From assembly GCF_004345675.1 (NCBI RefSeq), contig NZ_SLWU01000003.1:62001-126000 (forward strand): 64,000 nt of DNA. The letters run 5' to 3'. Below are positions 18,961 through 27,706 of the stretch, piece after piece; positions within the stretch are counted from its first letter, which is position 1; the number at the start of each line of letters is the position of its first letter. The notes beneath the pieces are model-generated. The model ran no database searches and had not been told where the DNA came from. It saw nothing but the letters and a program-made list of their open reading frames with translations. The translations under genes and the position numbers were made by a program. Source of the stretch: Caldanaerobacter subterraneus (lineage in GTDB: Bacteria; Bacillota; Thermoanaerobacteria; Thermoanaerobacterales; Thermoanaerobacteraceae).

Positions 18961-20386
18961 TCCACTTACCCTGAATTAGTAATCCTTTCAGGGTAGAGAA
19001 GTCTCTTGGTACCTTCTCAGGAGAGAGTGGAGTCACCACCGCTACCTTGAGAACTCGCCAGAAATCATAGGTACTAAAACTTGTTCCATCCAGAGGTTCT
19101 AGCACCCTTCCTGGCTTACTCTCAAGGCTTTGTAAAATTTCTATTGCTTTATTTATTTCCCTTAAATGCTTTTTCTTTATATGCTTGTTTCTAACTGTTT
19201 TCTTTACATGCTCTTTTAATTCTTCTAATTCTTCTACAGTCAATGCGTTGAGAAACTTCATATAATTATCTGGTATCTCTTCCTGCAGTCCCAACCCTCT
19301 TCTTGCTATTACATAGGCTGCTGCTATATCTTTTGTTATCATATACTGCGGTGAATATTTTAACATGCCTATTATTGACGTATAAGAAGGGTCTACCTCT
19401 ATTACTTCTATCCCTTCTCTTTTTGCTAGTATTTTTATTTTTGAAAGAAGTGATTTATAGCTAAACCTATGTCTTATTCTCCTTGATTTTCTCCCTGAAA
19501 AGTCTCCTCTTTTGCCTTTTTCTTTTATTTCTAATCCCTCAATTACAATTGCTTTTCCTTTTTCTTTTGCTATTTTTACTATCTCATGAGCATATTGCCA
19601 TCTGAAATATTCTTTTTTGTCTTTACTGCCACTTGCAAGCTCTGGCATTGGCATATTCCCATAGCTTATTAGATTCCCTTTTTCATCTACTTCTGTCCAT
19701 GATATGTTGTCCGGATATGCGTTTATGTCTATTCCTATGACTCCTTTTTCTTTTGTTATTTTTATTTCTGGATATTCTTCTTCAATAGCAAAATAGGCGT
19801 ATATACTACCGTTTTTAAGTTTTAATTCTACAGAGTAGGGTATGTTTGATTCTCCAATTTCCTGCAGAAATTCTTCTCTTCTCTTATTCTTTTTGTAGCC
19901 TGCTTCTATTTTGGCATATACATATTTTCTTTCCCCTACATTTATCCTTAAGAAAGTGCCATTTTTTTCTACTTCTATTCTTGTGTTGAGATTTCCTTTT
20001 TTGCTTTTATCTCCTCTTGAATATAGATTTCCTTTTCTTTTCTCCTGCCACCTAATTTTTAATTTTTCATATGCCTTCCCGTTTATATGGCGCTTTTGAA
20101 GTTTTCCAAACAAGTCTCTTCCTCCAAAAATGACTTTCTTTGGATTGTTGTCTAATTGTCTAGATGACTCTAATACACCTTTTGCTTTCATTATTGCATC
20201 GTGTACATATCTTGAGTTTAAATCAAAAGGTTTCTGAAGGTCTCTTTTTAATGTTTTTCTATCATAACCTTCTAAAAGCCTTTTGTATGCAAATCTCATG
20301 CAAGAAGACCATCTTCTCATTAAGTCTAATACTATTTGCTTGTCTTCTTGATTCAGGAAAATAAGCTTAGCTTGTATTACTATCAC
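18950..20386 (-). CDS. TnpB-related RuvC protein lacking the zinc finger
   Basis: 478 residues. A helical N-terminal region and OB-like segment precede a RuvC-like nuclease core with a plausible triad: Asp220 in VIGIDIN, Glu283 in VIEGLEI, and Asp353 in MITKDIAAA. In classical TnpB, a four-cysteine zinc ribbon lies before the last Asp. Here that stretch (DPSYTSIIGMLKYSPQY) has no cysteines. TnpB proteins are RNA-guided nucleases; this subgroup's activity is less studied. GTG start. It lies 15 bp after the tnpA remnant. Confidence 0.85.
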   Translation of the reverse strand: MIVIQAKLIFLNQEDKQIVLDLMRRWSSCMRFAYKRLLEGYDRKTLKRDLQKPFDLNSRYVHDAIMKAKGVLESSRQLDNNPKKVIFGGRDLFGKLQKRHINGKAYEKLKIRWQEKRKGNLYSRGDKSKKGNLNTRIEVEKNGTFLRINVGERKYVYAKIEAGYKKNKRREEFLQEIGESNIPYSVELKLKNGSIYAYFAIEEEYPEIKITKEKGVIGIDINAYPDNISWTEVDEKGNLISYGNMPMPELASGSKDKKEYFRWQYAHEIVKIAKEKGKAIVIEGLEIKEKGKRGDFSGRKSRRIRHRFSYKSLLSKIKILAKREGIEVIEVDPSYTSIIGMLKYSPQYMITKDIAAAYVIARRGLGLQEEIPDNYMKFLNALTVEELEELKEHVKKTVRNKHIKKKHLREINKAIEILQSLESKPGRVLEPLDGTSFSTYDFWRVLKVAVVTPLSPEKVPRDFSTLKGLLIQGKWRDP

Positions 20387-20401
20387 GTTTTTACCACCCT
20401 T

Positions 20402-20790
20402 CTACCCGTAAATTCTTGCTGCGAAGGATGTTACTATTGCTATTAACTCTTCTGCTAGTTCTTTATTTCATTTACTCCACTTGCTATTTCAGATATAACT
20501 TCATACTGCTATTCTTGGAAATTAGTGTATTCTTCAAGCTTTTTAATTTGATTCTTGAGATATTCTTCCTGTTTTTTTGTAGACACTCTTGCATACAACA
20601 CCACTTTAGGTTTTGGCTTTTCTTCCAGCATACCTAATAACTTTTCTATATCTTCTTTTTTGTACCTTCTTCTCCCTTCTGATGTTCTGACTGAGGTTAT
20701 TAATCCTTTCTTTTCCCAGTTTATTAAGGTAATTCTGCTTATATCATACAGTTCTTTAGCTTTTTTATAGTTATTAACGTTCATTAACAT
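20402..20790 (-). pseudogene. IS607 tnpA serine recombinase, decayed
   Basis: The intact part encodes a MerR-like helix-turn-helix and the start of the resolvase domain, with the catalytic serine in VLYARVSTKKQ. A TAG stop (20509) interrupts it. Reading through gives YEVISEIASGVNE, a conserved resolvase segment, and a frame change then gives ELIAIVTSFAARIYG, the usual C-terminus, ended by another TAG. About the middle third of the recombinase domain is missing. The element therefore cannot move by its own tnpA. Confidence 0.8.
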
Positions 20791-20842
20791 TCAATTGAAA
20801 TTATATCATTTTTTACTAACAATTCCAACTGTTTTGACCTCC

Positions 20843-21151
20843 TCATTTTCTGAATTTCCTCTTTTCAAGCATTTCTCTTATTGCAGCGTAAAACAAAATA
20901 ACACCTATAAAAGCCGGGAATACAAAAGCTATAAGGTCTTCAGCAGAAATTTTTGAAAATAAAATACCAATTAAAGGCAGAATCATAGAAAGAGCAATTA
21001 CCATCAAAAAGATTGGCCTCTTTTTTAATCCTTTTAAAGGCCTCGGTACACGACCACTGCCTATATAATAACCTGGATTATACTGATTTTCTTGCCATTC
21101 TTCTAACTCTTTTAATTCCTTCTCAAATTCCTCTTTACCCTCTTTCACCAC
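20843..21151 (-). CDS. Small membrane protein, unknown function
   Basis: 102 residues: an acidic, probably cytoplasmic N-terminus (about 1-45) followed by two membrane helices and a basic tail. No family recognised. It is followed by the IS element and preceded by the HEPN/MNT pair, 18 bp away. Confidence 0.6.
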   Translation of the reverse strand: MVKEGKEEFEKELKELEEWQENQYNPGYYIGSGRVPRPLKGLKKRPIFLMVIALSMILPLIGILFSKISAEDLIAFVFPAFIGVILFYAAIREMLEKRKFRK

Positions 21152-21169
21152 TCATTCCTCTCTTTTTAA

Positions 21170-21577
21170 TTATTCCTTAATGTTTTCTATATTTACTCTT
21201 ATCTTTTCACTTAACTCTTCAAAACAGCTGACATATCTTCTCTTTATGTTTTCATAAATTTCCAAAGCCATTTTGCTATTGTAAATATGTGTAGTCCTAT
21301 TCCTGTCCATAAGCATATCTATCCACATTTCTCCATCCTGTATTAAACCTGCACTATAAGCGGCTTTAATTGCACTTCTTGGGCTATTTACTTCAATCCC
21401 TTCATAAGCAAGATAATCTTTCATAATCTTCCATGCCAGTTCAAAAGTAAACTCAAACCTCTGTATTACCCCATCTATAATTATTTCGTTTGTCACTTCT
21501 ATTGCCAGAGCTTCTTTTAATCGCATTAAAGCATTTTCAAAATCTTTAAATCTCTGTAACAATCTTTCTTCTGTCAT
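21170..21577 (-). CDS. HEPN-type nucleotidyltransferase substrate-binding protein (HI0074/HepT-like)
   Basis: 135 residues, all alpha-helical, matching the HI0074 family. The R-x4-H motif (RNRTTH) with a following IYN triad is the HEPN hallmark, which in HepT-type proteins is an RNase active site neutralised by the MNT partner. It overlaps the upstream MNT gene by about 32 bp. The pair is either a toxin-antitoxin system or a substrate-binding/nucleotidyltransferase complex; sequence alone does not settle which. Confidence 0.85.
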   Translation of the reverse strand: MTEERLLQRFKDFENALMRLKEALAIEVTNEIIIDGVIQRFEFTFELAWKIMKDYLAYEGIEVNSPRSAIKAAYSAGLIQDGEMWIDMLMDRNRTTHIYNSKMALEIYENIKRRYVSCFEELSEKIRVNIENIKE

Positions 21578-21902
21578 ATATCTCTACTCCATCTTTTAAA
21601 ATACTTTCTCTAAATTCTTTCCTGCAAAGAGTATCAAAATGCACCACATCAAAACTCAAGGGGGTATTCAATCCTTCTAAATCAAACTGCAAAAGATTTA
21701 ATTCTGTATGCGTTATTTTTTCCCCGAACACACATATGTCAATATCGGAAGTCCTCTTAAAATCCCCTCTGCCTCTAGACCCAAAAATTACTGCCTTTTC
21801 AACGCTCTCATACTTGCTCAACACTTTTATTATCTCACCAAGAAGAGATACAGATAGCCCTGTTTTTTCACTTACTTTTGACAAGACATATTTTTTATTC
21901 AT
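21546..21902 (-). CDS. Minimal nucleotidyltransferase (MNT/MntA-like)
   Basis: 118 residues with the nucleotidyltransferase signature IFGSRGRGDFKRTSDIDI (about 37-55) and a further Asp in FDVVHFD near residue 88. In MntA/HepT systems this protein AMPylates the HEPN partner. It is the upstream gene of the overlapping pair. Confidence 0.87.
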   Translation of the reverse strand: MNKKYVLSKVSEKTGLSVSLLGEIIKVLSKYESVEKAVIFGSRGRGDFKRTSDIDICVFGEKITHTELNLLQFDLEGLNTPLSFDVVHFDTLCRKEFRESILKDGVEIYDRRKIVTEI

Positions 21903-21921
21903 CTTAAAACCTCTCAGCTCT

Positions 21922-22428
21922 CTATTTAAAAAGCCTTCTAGGTATATACCTTCCTATCGCCTCTAACATTTTTTCATTGGGCTCAAAAAACAGCAAAGTC
22001 TTGACACCGCCATTTTCAAACACTGCGAAATAAACATCTGGAGAAGACATAGAGCTTACTGCTTCAATTCTATTTTTAATGCTTTTTATATCTTCAGTAA
22101 ATTTATCGCTATTAACTCTCGCCATGACCTCAAAATTTTTGCAATCTACAGTCAAAAGATGCTTTCTTCTCTTCTGATCTATTATCTTATCTACGTCCAA
22201 TTCGCTATTTGTAAGGGCGTATTCAAATTCAATATTGCGAGACCGAATCAAGTAATAGGCCAAGTACCCAAACAGCACTGCAAAGAAAAGCCAAAAGCTT
22301 CTAAGAAAAGGGATTAATGGTATAATCCCAAACACTAATATCAACGTTCCAACTATTATTCCTATTGTAAAAAAGACATCTTGAGAAGTTTTTTGCTTTT
22401 TAACAAGCTTTTCAATAAATATATCCAT
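21922..22428 (-). CDS. Membrane protein, DUF6106-like
   Basis: 168 residues from the ATG at 22428 after AGGTGACGGGG. Two membrane helices (about 20-60) are followed by a soluble C-terminal domain containing EFEYALTNSELDVDKIIDQ, a segment I associate with the DUF6106 family of Clostridia. The function is unknown. It is transcribed away from the FtsA-like gene. Confidence 0.65.
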   Translation of the reverse strand: MDIFIEKLVKKQKTSQDVFFTIGIIVGTLILVFGIIPLIPFLRSFWLFFAVLFGYLAYYLIRSRNIEFEYALTNSELDVDKIIDQKRRKHLLTVDCKNFEVMARVNSDKFTEDIKSIKNRIEAVSSMSSPDVYFAVFENGGVKTLLFFEPNEKMLEAIGRYIPRRLFK

Positions 22429-22568
22429 CCCCGTCACCTCTCATTAATTATATCAATAATGTCAAATCCATACAAGTAAATAAAAAGCGTTAAATTTATT
22501 TTCTGCCCTTCCGAAATAATACTTTGGTAGTGTATAATAAAATAAAAACTTAAAAAATTCGGGGGTAA

Positions 22569-24323
22569 ATGATGAATACCAATGATATTGTATTTGCCCT
22601 TGACATTGGGACAAGAGTAGTTGTGGGGATAGTCGCAACTGAAAACAATGGGAAACTAGAAATCTTGGCAAGTGAACAAATGGAACACCAGGAAAGAGCG
22701 ATGTTTGACGGCCAAGTTCACGATATAGATAAAGTAGCTCATGTGATCTTGTCAATCAAAGAAAAATTAGAAAACACCCTGAAAATAAAGCTTAGAGAAG
22801 TGGCTATCGCTGCAGCAGGAAGGTCACTTAAGACGCAATTCGCCAGAGCAGAAAAAAGTCTAGCAGAAGACCATGAAATAACCCTTGAGGATATACACAG
22901 CTTAGAGCTAGAAGCTCTGGAAATTGCCCACAAATCTATTGTATCTAAATCTGGGATAACAGACTATCACACTGTTGGCTACACCGTATCCAATTACTAT
23001 TTAAATGGCCTTCCAATAGCCAATTTAAAAGGGCACAGAGGAAAAGAAATGGCAGTAGAAATTTTGGCCACTTTTCTTCCCTTCGATGTAGTAGAGGGCC
23101 TTTACGCTTCAGTGAAAAAATCCGGGCTCGAAGTATCTTACATAACACTGGAACCCATCGCCGCTATAAATGTCTCTCTCAAGCCAGACATAAGGATGCT
23201 AAACATAGCACTAGTGGATATAGGAGCAGGCACTTCTGACATCGCAATATCGAAGGAAGGAAATATAATCGCTTATTCGATGGTGCCTTACGCAGGCGAT
23301 GAAATTTCCGAGGAAATAGCACGGCATTTTCTCACAGATTTCGCTACCGCAGAAAAAATTAAAAAATCCACTAAAAAAGAAATAAAATTTAAAGACGTTC
23401 TAGGTATTGAACACACTATTTCAAGAGAAGAGGTATTAGAAGTTATAAAGCCTTCTGTCAAAACCCTTGCCCAAAAAATATGCGAAGAAATTGTAAAATA
23501 TAACGGCAAAAGCCCTTCCGCGGTATTTTTAGTAGGGGGAAGCAGCAACCTTCCAATACTGCCAGAAGAGATAACCTCTTTTTTAAAGCTTCCTCCCAAT
23601 AGGGTTTCTGTAAGAGATATAAAGTCTGTCGAAATTTTGCACTCTCGTCCAAAAAAGCTCAAAGGTCCTGAAAGTATTACCCCTATAGGGATAGCTTATT
23701 CTGCGATGATAAATAAAAGGAAAGATTTTGTAAAGGTATATGTAGAAGATAAATTAGTTAAAATCTTTAACATAAAGAGCCCTACTGTAATGGATGCTCT
23801 TTTAGCTATAGATTACAGCTCTCAAAATCTAATTCCACAAAGCGGAAAAGACCTGACCTTCACGCTAAACGGTGAAAAAATGACCATTAAAGGAGAAGAA
23901 GGTATTCCTCCAAAAATATATGTAAACGGAACTTTAGCTAATTTAAAAACTTCAATAAAAGAAGGCGATAGAATAAGCATCATCGGCGGGAAAAAGGGAA
24001 AAGACGCTTTTATTACCGTAAGAGATCTCGTGAAAGGTGCAGAAAATAAAGAAATTTATGTAAACGGAAAGCTGGCTGATCCCGATTACTCAATAAAAGA
24101 AGGAGATGAAATAAGAGTAGAAGACAGCATAAAGAGTTTTTCTATAACGGTAAATGGAAAAGAGGTCCTTTTAAAAGGTAAGAGAGAGTACATGTTCATA
24201 GACTTATTCAATTTTATAGACATAAAATTGGACAACAACAGAGTACCCGAAATGAAAATAAATGGCAAGAAAGCCTCCTACACTGATTTGCTTCATCCCG
24301 GAGATGTGATAGAAATCATATAG
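22569..24323 (+). CDS. FtsA-like actin-fold protein with C-terminal beta-grasp-like repeats
   Basis: 584 residues. The actin-like ATPase core (about 1-370) begins with FALDIGTRVVVG and contains VDIGAGTSDIAIS and FLVGGSSNLPIL, as in FtsA/PilM/SHS2 proteins. The C-terminal 200 residues contain three similar units, each with an NG turn and EGD/PGD motif: YVNGTLANLKTSIKEGDRI, YVNGKLADPDYSIKEGDEI and MKINGKKASYTDLLHPGDVI. This extension is absent from classical FtsA. It is a single gene; ftsZ is not adjacent, so it may be a specialised paralogue rather than the main FtsA. Confidence 0.85.
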   Translation: MMNTNDIVFALDIGTRVVVGIVATENNGKLEILASEQMEHQERAMFDGQVHDIDKVAHVILSIKEKLENTLKIKLREVAIAAAGRSLKTQFARAEKSLAEDHEITLEDIHSLELEALEIAHKSIVSKSGITDYHTVGYTVSNYYLNGLPIANLKGHRGKEMAVEILATFLPFDVVEGLYASVKKSGLEVSYITLEPIAAINVSLKPDIRMLNIALVDIGAGTSDIAISKEGNIIAYSMVPYAGDEISEEIARHFLTDFATAEKIKKSTKKEIKFKDVLGIEHTISREEVLEVIKPSVKTLAQKICEEIVKYNGKSPSAVFLVGGSSNLPILPEEITSFLKLPPNRVSVRDIKSVEILHSRPKKLKGPESITPIGIAYSAMINKRKDFVKVYVEDKLVKIFNIKSPTVMDALLAIDYSSQNLIPQSGKDLTFTLNGEKMTIKGEEGIPPKIYVNGTLANLKTSIKEGDRISIIGGKKGKDAFITVRDLVKGAENKEIYVNGKLADPDYSIKEGDEIRVEDSIKSFSITVNGKEVLLKGKREYMFIDLFNFIDIKLDNNRVPEMKINGKKASYTDLLHPGDVIEII

Positions 24324-24354
24324 CCCGACACCTAATTTACAAAGGCGTCGGGCT
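24322..24354. terminator. Shared hairpin between convergent genes
   Basis: AGCCCGACACC (24322-24332) pairs with GGCGTCGGGCT (24344-24354). It overlaps both stop codons; neither side has a good U-tract. Confidence 0.6.
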
Positions 24355-25336
24355 AAACTATAGAACCTGCGTGAATTTTTTTGCTTGGACTATTAGACCA
24401 CCTTCCGCACTTATCTCCCCATCTGGAAATAACTTCATCTCCCTGTATAAATTCTACTACCTCACAGTGATTGGGACAAGCGGTGCACTCGAACCCTAAC
24501 GCTTTGTACTCCAAATCGCTTACTTCAAAGCCTTTAAATGAAGTGTAACCTTTTTCTTTGACTGCATCTTTTGCCAATATCGCTGCGCCAATCGCCCCCA
24601 TAACACCGTAGTATTTGGGAACATATACCTTCATTCCCAAAGCCTTTTCAAATGCAGCTTTTATTCCTTTGTTGGCAGCGACACCTCCCTGAAATACAAT
24701 GGGCTCCTTAATATCCTTTCCTTTTCCCACATTGTTCAGATAATTCCTCACTAAGGCGTCACACAAGCCGCTTATTATGTCAGGAAGGGCATATCCCATC
24801 TGCTGTTTGTGAATCATGTCGGACTCTGCAAATACGCTACACCTTCCTGCAATCCTTACAGGGTTTTTGGATTTTAGTGCCAAATCTCCAAATTCCTCAA
24901 TTGGTATATTTAATCTGTAAGCCTGTTGGTCTAAAAATGACCCGGTTCCAGCCGCACATACTGTATTCATTGCAAAATCCACTACAACGCCATTTCGCAA
25001 AATTATTATCTTTGAGTCCTGCCCGCCAATCTCAATCACTGTCCTTACATCCTTTACTATGCTGGAAGCAGCCACCGCATGAGCAGTAATCTCATTTTTT
25101 ACAATATCCGCTCCTACCATAAGCCCTGTTAACTGCCTGGCACTTCCAGTAGTGCCGACTCCTTTAATCTCTACATCGCCTATTTTTTCTTTTATTTCCC
25201 TCAAAGCTTCTTGAACAGCTTTTATCGGCTGCCCTCTGGTCCTTATGTAGACATAATCTATGACATTGTTCTCCTCATCAATGACAGCAATATTTGTGCT
25301 GACTGACCCCACGTCTATTCCCATGTAACCTTCCAT
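24353..25336 (-). CDS. Acyl-CoA dehydratase activase (BadF/HgdC-type ATPase)
   Basis: 327 residues of the ASKHA family. MGIDVGSVSTN binds phosphate, VIEIGGQDSK and NTVCAAGTGSFLDQQ are hallmarks, and the iron-sulfur cluster cysteines lie in CAAGTG and RCSVFAESD. Homologues use ATP to inject an electron into 2-hydroxyacyl-CoA dehydratases. A further cysteine-rich tail (CTACPNHCE, KCGRW) resembles the hinge to a dehydratase-like half found in larger fusions. Here the protein stops after it, and no dehydratase gene is nearby. RBS AGGAGG. Confidence 0.88.
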   Translation of the reverse strand: MEGYMGIDVGSVSTNIAVIDEENNVIDYVYIRTRGQPIKAVQEALREIKEKIGDVEIKGVGTTGSARQLTGLMVGADIVKNEITAHAVAASSIVKDVRTVIEIGGQDSKIIILRNGVVVDFAMNTVCAAGTGSFLDQQAYRLNIPIEEFGDLALKSKNPVRIAGRCSVFAESDMIHKQQMGYALPDIISGLCDALVRNYLNNVGKGKDIKEPIVFQGGVAANKGIKAAFEKALGMKVYVPKYYGVMGAIGAAILAKDAVKEKGYTSFKGFEVSDLEYKALGFECTACPNHCEVVEFIQGDEVISRWGDKCGRWSNSPSKKIHAGSIV

Positions 25337-25469
25337 ATTAAACCTCCTAAACAGTTCATTTATTTTACATTTTTGCCTTCAAAATCATTTTTTATACTTT
25401 TGAAGTTTTGCGAATAAATCCCATCAATAAGCAAAAACTACATTCAGAATAAAAGTGGGGGCGGAAAAC

Positions 25470-27002
25470 ATGAAGAAGAATTTGCACACAATAATCCTTG
25501 TCATGTCAATTTTTGTAAATATTCTTCTCCTGTATCTTTTTATCACAGAAGTAAATCCTAATTTGAGCTTGAACCTCACTTTTCTTTTGATTGCAGCGGC
25601 AACCGCAATAGCTTATATTCTCCTAAAGAATAAATTTTCTGAGCTCATGCCAGTTAAATACAACTCCCTTTCCGAGATAAATGAAGAAGTTACCAAAAAG
25701 AAAGGAAACATAACTTTTAAAGACGTGGCAGGATTGGATGAAGTAATAGAAGAATTAAAAGTGATAATTGACTTTATGACAAATACAGAAAAATATAACA
25801 AAATGGGAGCAAAAATACCCAAAGGGATACTCTTCTACGGCCCTCCAGGAACAGGAAAAACGCTATTGGCTACTGCTCTAGCAGGAGAGACAAATTCCAC
25901 TTTTATAAGCGCTTCCGGGTCAGAATTTGTAGAAAAATACGTGGGCGTTGGAGCAAGTAGAATAAGAGCCCTTTTTGCAAAAGCAAAGAAAAATGCTCCC
26001 AGCATCATTTTCATAGACGAAATTGACGCGGTTGGAACCAAAAGAAACACTGACAACAATTCCGAAAAAGACCAAACTTTAAACCAGCTCTTAGTAGAAA
26101 TGGATGGCTTCAACAGCAATGAAGGGATCATAGTAATAGGAGCTACTAACAGAATAGATATGCTGGATGAAGCCCTTTTAAGGCCTGGCCGCTTTGACAG
26201 AACCATACATATTGGCCCGCCAAACTTAAAAGGCCGCCTGGAAATTCTGAAAGTTCACACGAGGAATAAACCCCTAGATGAAAGCGTGTCTTTAGTAGAC
26301 CTCGCCAGAAAAACCCACGGAATGACTGGGGCTCATCTAGCCACCATGTGCAATGAAGCTGCAATATTAGCCGTAATGAGAAATAAAACGAAAATTGGAA
26401 AAGAGGAATTTGAAGAGGCACTAGAGCGCGTAATCGCAGGGCTCAAAAAGAAAAATCCCTCTGGGCTAGAAAAAGAAAGGACTATAGCAGCGTATCATGA
26501 AGCAGGCCATGCCCTCATAGGGAAAATTTTGAATGTCAATGTCATAGAAAAAATTTCTATAGTACCCCGAGGAGAAGCATTAGGCTACGTGCTTAATTTC
26601 CCTAAAGATGACTCCTTCCTCCTCACAAAGACGGAGCTAAAAAACAAAATCACAATGCTATTGGGAGGAAGAGCTTCAGAAGAAATCATATTTAACGAAA
26701 TTTCTACTGGAGCAGAAAACGACTTGAAAGAGGCTACAAAAATCGCCTACCAAATGGTGTGTAATTTCGGGATGAGCGAATTAGGCAATAGAGTTTTTGA
26801 TTTGCATTTAGTAAAATCTACAGAAATGATCGATAAAGAAGTAGACAAGATTATAAATAGCTGTTACACCTTCGCAAGAAAGATACTCCTTGAGCATAAA
26901 GATAAAGTAATAGCAATTGCAGAAAAACTGCTTGAAAAAGAGACAATAACAAAAGAGGAGCTAGAGGAAATAATTGAAGAAAAGACCTCTATGTGCGTGT
27001 AA
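25470..27002 (+). CDS. Compact FtsH-like AAA+ metalloprotease
   Basis: 510 residues from the ATG at 25470 after GGGGGCGG. Two closely spaced N-terminal helices (about 8-55) leave only about ten residues between them, so the usual FtsH extracytoplasmic domain is essentially absent. The AAA+ core has GPPGTGKTLLATA, IIFIDEIDAVG and RPGRFDR. The M41 protease has AYHEAGHA and the third zinc ligand Asp in AENDLKEA. FtsH removes misassembled membrane proteins. This is likely a second, shortened FtsH. Confidence 0.92.
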   Translation: MKKNLHTIILVMSIFVNILLLYLFITEVNPNLSLNLTFLLIAAATAIAYILLKNKFSELMPVKYNSLSEINEEVTKKKGNITFKDVAGLDEVIEELKVIIDFMTNTEKYNKMGAKIPKGILFYGPPGTGKTLLATALAGETNSTFISASGSEFVEKYVGVGASRIRALFAKAKKNAPSIIFIDEIDAVGTKRNTDNNSEKDQTLNQLLVEMDGFNSNEGIIVIGATNRIDMLDEALLRPGRFDRTIHIGPPNLKGRLEILKVHTRNKPLDESVSLVDLARKTHGMTGAHLATMCNEAAILAVMRNKTKIGKEEFEEALERVIAGLKKKNPSGLEKERTIAAYHEAGHALIGKILNVNVIEKISIVPRGEALGYVLNFPKDDSFLLTKTELKNKITMLLGGRASEEIIFNEISTGAENDLKEATKIAYQMVCNFGMSELGNRVFDLHLVKSTEMIDKEVDKIINSCYTFARKILLEHKDKVIAIAEKLLEKETITKEELEEIIEEKTSMCV

Positions 27003-27027
27003 AAGGAGCCCCTATGAGGGCTCCTTT
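27002..27027 (+). terminator. Terminator after the FtsH-like gene
   Basis: AAAGGAGCCC/GGGCTCCTTT hairpin with a 6-nt loop, symmetrical enough to serve both convergent genes. Confidence 0.85.
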
Positions 27028-27704
27028 AAAAGTTTTGAAATTGCAAAAACTCCACCTGTTATCGCCAGAATTTCTATGAGCGTATTTTTGAAAATCAAAG
27101 AGACAGCATCTTCAAAAAAATTTAGAGGAAACATCTGAATGAGCCTGTCCTTTTCTACGTCCAAAAGCCACAGGTCGTTATTAAAAAAAGCCAAATGAAA
27201 AAGTGTAAACCAATTTTCAAAATCTAAAACTATTAGTACGCCTAATATCAATAAAGCAAGTAAACTAAAACCTACACCTTTTTGTAAAAGAGAAAGGGTT
27301 TTCACAAAAGAGGTCTGCCACACTAGAAGCGCAAAAAAAGCAAGAAAAACTGCAATAGATATATCCTTAAGCCAAAAGCCCAACTTAAATAAATTTTTCA
27401 CGTCTTTCATATGAGCAAGTTCTTTATCATTGAACACTCTTACAAGGTCTCCTCCAATGTTTGCAAGTACATCCATGTCATCTGCTTTTCCCTTTAGGTA
27501 TTCATGCATTTTCTCTGTCACTTTCAAAAGCTCTCCAATCTCCATCTTTGTAACAGAGGGAACGTCGTTTTTTAAATATTCATTCTTGTAAAAATCCAAA
27601 TTGAAAGCTACATGTTCCAAATTAAATAAAAATAACCACAAAATTAATGAAAAAGCCATTACAAAAGTGACAACCCATATAAAGATTTTTTTCACTTTCC
27701 TCAT
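27012..27704 (-). CDS. TIGR01906/DUF1461 family integral membrane protein
   Basis: 230 residues from the ATG at 27704. An N-terminal helix, an extracytoplasmic segment, and further helices follow; the motif FFNNDLWLLDVEKDRLIQMF near residue 165 is typical of this lineage-specific family. The function is unknown. The gene overlaps or abuts the preceding 499-residue gene, so the two are probably co-expressed. Confidence 0.75.
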   Translation of the reverse strand: MRKVKKIFIWVVTFVMAFSLILWLFLFNLEHVAFNLDFYKNEYLKNDVPSVTKMEIGELLKVTEKMHEYLKGKADDMDVLANIGGDLVRVFNDKELAHMKDVKNLFKLGFWLKDISIAVFLAFFALLVWQTSFVKTLSLLQKGVGFSLLALLILGVLIVLDFENWFTLFHLAFFNNDLWLLDVEKDRLIQMFPLNFFEDAVSLIFKNTLIEILAITGGVFAISKLLKEPS

Positions 27705-27706
27705 AG

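Larger units (their letters stand above)
18821..20830 (-). mobile_element. IS607-type insertion element (degenerate), tnpA remnant plus tnpB
   Basis: The element contains a decayed serine-recombinase tnpA followed by a tnpB-like gene, the IS607 order. The outer boundaries are approximate: the right side ends in structured sequence with an AAACTGT/ACAGTTT repeat (18821-18844), the left side is AT-rich near 20830. IS607 elements leave no obvious target duplication, so the precise ends cannot be read from one copy. Confidence 0.7.
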
